Source: Omphiscola glabra
Lineage: Eukaryota > Mollusca > Gastropoda > Lymnaeidae
Assembly: GCA_964017045.1 (NCBI GenBank)
Contig: OZ024810.1
Coordinates: forward strand, 10,595,562 to 10,659,561
Reading direction: 5' to 3'
DNA: 64,000 nucleotides
The translations under genes and the position numbers were made by a program. The notes beneath the pieces were generated by a model that made no database searches, had not been told where the DNA came from, and worked only from the letters and a program-made list of their open reading frames with translations. Shown piece after piece: positions 59,020 to 64,000 of the stretch (positions are counted from its first letter, which is position 1; the number at the start of each line of letters is the position of its first letter).

Positions 59020-60120
59020 AATGACATGTTGGTGCAGTGTCTCAATGACATGTTGGTGCAGTGTCTCAATGACATGTTGGTGCAGTGTCTCAATGAACTT
59101 CGTGTTGGGTTTCATCGTATTGCTTATTTCGTCTCAATGGTTTGTCTCTTGGACATGTTGATTCCGTGTCTCAGTGTTTTGTCTCTTGGACACGTTGAAT
59201 CCGTGTCTCAGTGTTTTGTCTCTTGGACACGTTGAATCCGTGTCTCAGTGTTTTGTCTTGTTGACATTTTGATAACATGCCGTGTCGTATATGGACATGC
59301 TGAATCCACGCCTCATTGTACGGTGTTGGTGACCAGTTGAGACCACATCTCATTGTTCTGTCTTGGGTGACCAGTTGACCCCACATCTCAATGTTGTGTC
59401 TTGGGTGACTGGTTGACCCCACATCTCAATGTTGTGTCTTGGGTGACTGGTTGACCCCACATCTCAATGTTGTGTCTTGGTTGACCGGTTGACCCCTCAT
59501 CTCATTGTTGTGTCTTGGGTGACTGGTTGACCCCACATCTGAATGTTCTGTCTTGGGTGACTGGTTGACCCCACATCTCAATGTTGTGTCTCAGTGACCT
59601 CTTGACCCCAACATCTCAATGTTGTGTCTTTGATGACCTGTTGACCACACATCTCAATGTTGTGTCTTGATGACCTGCTGACCTCACATCTCAATGTTGT
59701 GTCTTTGATGACCTGCTGACCCTACGTCTCAATGTTGTCTTTGATGACCTGCTGACCCCACATCTCAATGTTGTGTCTTTGATGACCTGCTGACCCCACA
59801 TCTCAATGTTGTGTCTTTGATGACCTGATGACCCCACATCTCAATGTTGTGTCTTGATGACCTGCTGACCCCACATCTCAATGTTGTGTCTTTGATGACC
59901 TGCTGACCCCACATCTCAATGTTGTGTATTTGATGACCTGCTGACCCCACATCTCAATGTTGTGTCTTTGATGACCTGCTGACCCCACATCTCAATGTTG
60001 TGTCTTTGATGACCTGCTGACCCCACATCTCAATGTTGTGTCTTGATGACCTGTTGACGCCACATCTCAATGTTGTGTCTTTGATGACCTGCTGACCCCA
60101 CATCTCAATGTTGTGTCTTA
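59020..60120. repeat. Complex minisatellite, 20- to 38-bp units
   Basis: It starts with tgacatgttggtgcagtgtc units, passes through ttttgtctcttggacacgtt units, and ends in about 20 copies of a 38-bp unit with cores ccccacatctcaatgttgtg and tctttgatgacctgctga. The gradual change of unit along 1.1 kb suggests successive rounds of expansion. Confidence 0.9.
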
Positions 60121-60287
60121 TAAACACGGACGTGCTTTATAAACAAATTTGCCTTACTTAAGACCCGTCTCGTTTGCGCAGCTGGCGTTTTTTTCCACGT
60201 TTGTTACTACATCGATGACGTCATGTCCGCTATAAATAGCTTACATGGGGGGGGTGGGGGTGGGGGTTGTGGCTAAGTCGCCAATTT

Positions 60288-63200
60288 TTATTTTAGTCGT
60301 GAGGATGATGACGTTTTCTTAAGTCCCTGGGACGTAGCGGCCGCACTTTCAGACGTCCGAGGAATGCAGAGGCTGGCCGTCCTGGTGTAGCGTCTTTGTG
60401 CCGCGTAGGGCGTGGACTCGGTCAGGTCAATGGCAGCCTTCTTTTTGGACAGCCCGAGGGTTACGAAAAAGCCTGTTACGAAGAAAGCCAGGGCGATGCA
60501 GAATGTCAAGGCCATGGCCAAGTTGGAGTCTTTGAGGTAAGTGGTTTTGTTTGGAAGGAGCAAACCTGGAGTTTCATGATAGAGAAAGTTTGAATTTTAT
60601 CATGTTTGGGGTGGTGAAAAAGGGGGGGGGGTGGGTCATTGAGATTGAGGTGGATAAAAAACACTTTAACAATTGACTCACGAAACGTGTAAAGGCCCAG
60701 ATGACAGCCGAGCACTCGCCCTTAGCCCAGATGACAGCCGAGCACTCGCCCTTAGCCCAGATGACAGCCGAGCACTCGCCCTTAGCCCAGATGACAGCCG
60801 AGAACTCGCCCCTAGCCCAGATGACAGTCGAGAACTCGACCTTAGCACAGATGATAGCCGAGAACTCGCCCTTAGCACAGATGGTAGTCGAGAACTCGCC
60901 CTTAGCACAGATGGTAGCCGAAAACTCGCTCTTAGCACAGATGACAGCCGAGCACTCTCCCTTAGCCCAGATGACAGCCGAGAACTCGCCCTTATCACAG
61001 ATGATAGCCGAGAACTCGCCCCTAGCCCAGATGACAGTCGAGAACTCGCCCTTAGCACAGATGATAGCCGAGAACTCGCCCCTAGCCCAGATGATAGCCG
61101 AGAACTCGCCCCTAGCCCAGATGACAGTCGAGAACTCGCCCTTAGCACAGATGATAGCCGAGAACTCGCCCCTAGCCCAGATGATAGCCGAGAACTCGCC
61201 CTTAGCACAGATGACAGCCGAGAACTCGCCCCTAGCCCAGATGACAGCCGAGAACTCGCCCCTAGCCCAGATGACAGTCGAGAACTCGCACATAAGAACT
61301 TAAATATATAAATTGACCTGGTTGCTAATGATACAAACGGTCGCCCACCCCCCAATCCCACTACTTTTTTGCTTTGGTTTGGCAACACGTGTGCTTGAAA
61401 TTGCCTTCCCATTTCTCTCAATTTGCAGCATCTGTTTAGTGTTGGGAATGATTAGATAAAGTGAGGCCTAGAGTGCACACGAGTTACTTAAATACTGTAC
61501 TACAATGGACCTTATGATTTGATAACTATGATAATGTCTCTTACCCAGGTCCAGCTACAATGGTCCCATGATTGGATGACTATGATAATGTCACTTACTC
61601 AGGTCCAGCTACAATGGTCCCATGATTGGATGACTATGATAATGTCACTTACCCAGGTTCAGCTACAGTGGACCCATGGTTTGATGACTATGATAATGTC
61701 ACTTACCTAGGTCCAGCTACAATGGTCCCATGATTGGATGACTATGATAATGTCACTTACCTAGGTCCAGCTATAATGGACCTAAGATTTGATGGCTATG
61801 ACTAGTCCCTGATAATGTCACTTACGTAAGTCACACATGGGTCCATCATATCCTTGCTGACATTTAGAATGACAAGTTCCGTCAAACTGAGTACAGCTTC
61901 CGTTACCTCCACAAAAGCCACATCCTGTTTATTTAAATATATTTTTTTTTCATCACTCTTACTCTTACAATAAAGGGTTAGAGGTCATCCCCATAATGCT
62001 ATAAAACAATTTAAGAGTTTGTTTGGGGGAGGGGGTCCGTTTATGGGTAGGGGACATTATCAAAATGTCAAATTCCAAGTTATTTATTTCACAGAGCTTG
62101 ATTGATTTCTTTCGTTCATAAACAGCAAAGTGTATTTGCTATAGAGATGATACTGTATTTGCCATAGAGACGATACTGTATTTGCCATAGAGACGATACT
62201 GTATTTGCCGTAGAGACGAAACTGTATTTGCTCTAGAGACGAAACTGTATTTGCTATAGAGACGATACTGTATTTGCTGTAGAGACGAAACTGTATTTGC
62301 TATAGAGACGATACTGTATTTGCTATAGAGACGATATTGTATTTGCTATAGAGACTATACTTATTTGCCATAGCGACGAACTGTTTAAATTTGTATCCGG
62401 AAATTTGTTTGTAAGAAATTTCATCGGCGGAAAAATTGATCGACGGAAGTTTGATCGACGAAATTTCTGTCAAACAAATTTTCCGGTAACTGTTTAAGTT
62501 GCTTAGAAATGTCCAAATATATTCTTAAAAGGTTTTGATTGGAATGAAAAAGGATTGGAAAAAAAAAAGGGGGGGGGGGAGGTGTGGGTGAGGGTTAAGC
62601 TTTTTAAAAAAAATTTACGCCCTAATGGTTGTAAGTACGAACAATTTTTGCATTTAACTGGTCGGATTTGTTTGTTTTATTGGTACTCGATTAATACTTC
62701 TTTTGGATTTATGAAAAGCCAACACATTAATTAGTAATATCAATGGCGGGTTTTAAAAAAGGCAATTACGTTTTTGGGTTAACAAAAATATTTAAAAGTG
62801 TTAAAACCGGATTTAGATTTTTTTTAAAAGTCTGCGCATTTTCACTATAAGGGTCTTCTTCATTTGTGTCATTCTTGACATCATCGTCTAAAGACACGAA
62901 GCCCTATTTTGTGGCTCTACTAATGCCATCAACATCATTGTCTGAAGGTGGAAAGGCGGATATTGTGGTACTAAAGTCATCCACATTATTGTCTGAAGAC
63001 GCGGACGCCGATATTGTGGCTCTACCAATACCGTCAACATCGTTGTCAAAAGATAGCAAGGCCAATATTGCGGCTCTACTAATGCCATCAACATCATTGT
63101 CTGAAGACATGGAGTCCGATATTGTGGCACTACTAATGCCATCAACATCATTGTCTGAACACACGGATGCCGATTTTGTGGCTCTACTAATGCCATCAAC

Positions 63201-63627
63201 ATCATTTTCTGAAGGCATGGAGGCCGACATTGTCTGAAGGTTGTATTCGCGCCTATAGATTTTGACACAGTATCTAATTTTCTCAACGCCACATGTACTT
63301 TTGTCACACCACATCTACGCTTGTCACATCACTTCTACGTTTGTGACACCACATAAACATTTGTCACACCACATCTACGTTGGTCACACCACATAAACTT
63401 TTGTCACACCACATAAACTTTTATCACACCACGTCTAATTTTGTCACACCACATCTACGTTTGTCACACCACGTCTACGCTTGTCATACCACGTCAACGT
63501 TTGTCACGTCACAAAAACCTACTTTTGTGACACATGCTCCCCGTAAAAGTGTCTTTACATCCGTGAGCACATGTCCCGTCAACAAAAGCACACTGGTCTT
63601 GGCCCTGCTGACCACAGTTGCTGCACG
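60288..63627 (-). CDS. EGF-repeat type I membrane protein, last three exons (5'-partial)
   Basis: Minus-strand exons: 63627-63523, 61924-61826 and 60565-60288 (stop included). Phases join exactly (1+2 nt at both junctions). The first two encode EGF-like repeats: CSNCGQQGQDQCAFVDGTC with AHGCKDTFTGSMC, and CGFCGGNGSCTQFDGTC with HSKCQQGYDGPMC. The last encodes a short juxtamembrane segment (LLPNKTTYLKDSN), one transmembrane helix (LAMALTFCIALAFFVTGFF) followed by LSKKK, which fits a cytoplasmic stop-transfer signal, and a Ser/Thr-rich tail of about 55 residues. The exon at 63627 starts mid-codon, so more exons lie beyond the right edge. The CxxCG...DGTCxxGC spacing recalls multiple-EGF/scavenger-receptor-like proteins (MEGF10, Draper type). 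Ligand and exact family are unknown. Both introns are filled with minisatellites, and both donors resemble the adjacent repeat units. Confidence 0.82.
60685..61290. repeat. 30-bp minisatellite, 20 copies
   Basis: Core agatgacagccgagaactcg then cccttagccc. It lies in the last intron of the EGF membrane gene. Four or more frames of 200-247 codons are open across it on both strands because the unit is stop-free and a multiple of three. None has non-repeat support. Confidence 0.93.
61520..61830. repeat. Minisatellite (about 54 bp) carrying copies of a splice donor
   Basis: On the minus strand the genuine donor after the EGF exon (exon end 61826) reads gtaagtgacattatca. The array immediately downstream contains four more exact copies of those 16 bases and one variant (gtaagagacattatca), each preceded by cctag, cctgg or cctga. 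Other unit cores are ccaatcatgggaccattgta and gctggac. Confidence 0.9.
62120..62375. repeat. 23-bp minisatellite, about 10 copies
   Basis: Core gtatttgctatagagacgat then act. Confidence 0.9.
62379..62497. mobile_element. Hairpin-forming element flanked by direct repeats
   Basis: 62397-62486 is an imperfect inverted repeat. The left arm ccggaaatttgtttg pairs with caaacaaattttccgg, and inside it agaaatttcatcg pairs with cgacgaaatttct. The 10-bp direct repeat aactgtttaa lies on both sides (62379-62388 and 62488-62497). It may be a tiny MITE. Confidence 0.55.
62885..63235. repeat. 54-bp minisatellite, 6 copies
   Basis: Cores ctctactaatgccatcaaca and tcattgtctgaagac. Units are 54 bp with no stop in the frame that reads ALLMPSTSLSE, so a 123-codon ORF results. 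The minus strand is also open. It lies inside an intron of the EGF membrane gene, and I regard it as non-coding. Confidence 0.88.
63285..63520. repeat. 20-bp array abutting a splice donor
   Basis: Core tttgtcacaccacatctacg, about 11 copies. Its right end touches the donor of the EGF exon 63627-63523. Confidence 0.85.
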
Positions 63628-63769
63628 CTGAAAGAGAAAACGTCTTTGGTATAACCGACGGGAGTCTTAGCTGGCGATAAATGTGGCCGAAATTAGAGAT
63701 GAGATGGAAATAATTTTTTTTTAAAGTTTACGAAAGTGAACCAACAAATTTAATGCAAGTGCTTTGAAT

Positions 63770-64000
63770 GATGTTAGAAAACATCTGTTTCAGTTCGATG
63801 TATAAATTGGAATACGATAAACATCTGTTTCAGTTCGATGTATAAATTGGAATACGATAAACATATGTTTCAGTTCAATGTATAAATTGGAATATGATAA
63901 ACATCTGCTTCCGTTCAATGTATAAATTGGAATATGATAAACATCTGTTTAAGTTCGAACTATAAATTAGAAGATTATAAACGTCCGTTTGAGTTCGATG
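63770..64000. repeat. 40-bp minisatellite, about 6 copies, reaching the right edge
   Basis: Cores aaacatctgtttcagttcga and tgtataaattggaatacgat. The array is cut by the window edge. Confidence 0.9.

Noticed and set aside
60574..61421. Several 200-247 codon ORFs on both strands
   Set aside because: All follow from a stop-free 30-bp repeat in an intron of the EGF membrane gene; the non-repeat ends show no family resemblance.
62866..63237. 123-codon plus-strand repeat ORF
   Set aside because: 54-bp minisatellite, open on both strands, located in an intron of an opposite-strand gene; no splice or start context supports it.

Overview
The window is animal nuclear DNA, most probably from a gastropod mollusc. 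The genes have many short exons bounded by GT/AG, introns and spacers are AT-rich, and LINE, SINE and small DNA-transposon remnants are scattered throughout. Minisatellites are exceptionally dense, about a fifth to a quarter of the window by rough addition. An animal phosphonoacetaldehyde hydrolase fits a mollusc, since molluscs are known to carry phosphonates. I cannot name the species.

Four protein genes can be reconstructed, with reading phase agreeing across every junction. (1) + strand, 5.8-14.7 kb: a 14-exon collagen-type prolyl 4-hydroxylase alpha-subunit homologue of 535 aa. It keeps the iron ligands and four structural cysteines but has Leu where the 2-oxoglutarate-binding Lys should be. 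(2) - strand, 21.5-16.9 kb, convergent with gene 1: a 4-coding-exon phosphonoacetaldehyde hydrolase of 281 aa. (3) + strand, 44.3-50.1 kb: RNF41/Nrdp1, an E3 ubiquitin ligase, 7 coding exons, 315 aa. (4) - strand, 63.6-60.3 kb: the last three exons of an EGF-repeat, single-pass membrane protein whose 5' part lies beyond the right edge.

The rest by region. 0-5.7 kb: spacer with a 64/56-bp satellite that directly follows a degraded LINE 3' end, and a 29-bp satellite organised as 87-bp trimers. 14.7-16.9 kb: AT-rich space between convergent genes 1 and 2. 21.6-44.3 kb: gene-poor, with a 1.77-kb 19-bp satellite flanked by related arrays, telomere-like blocks, a SINE, a hAT MITE and several LINE fragments. 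50.1-60.2 kb: 3' flank of RNF41 with a hAT MITE 38 bp after the stop, then many minisatellites.

The most unusual observation is that several minisatellites are built from splice junctions of the genes they sit in. The first repeat unit starts at a real 5' splice site (P4HA-like exon 8, EGF gene exon at 61.8 kb), or the last unit ends at a real 3' splice site (P4HA-like exon 13, RNF41 exon 7). The arrays therefore carry runs of decoy splice sites. No new multi-gene system was found, and the genes here do not form a shared pathway.
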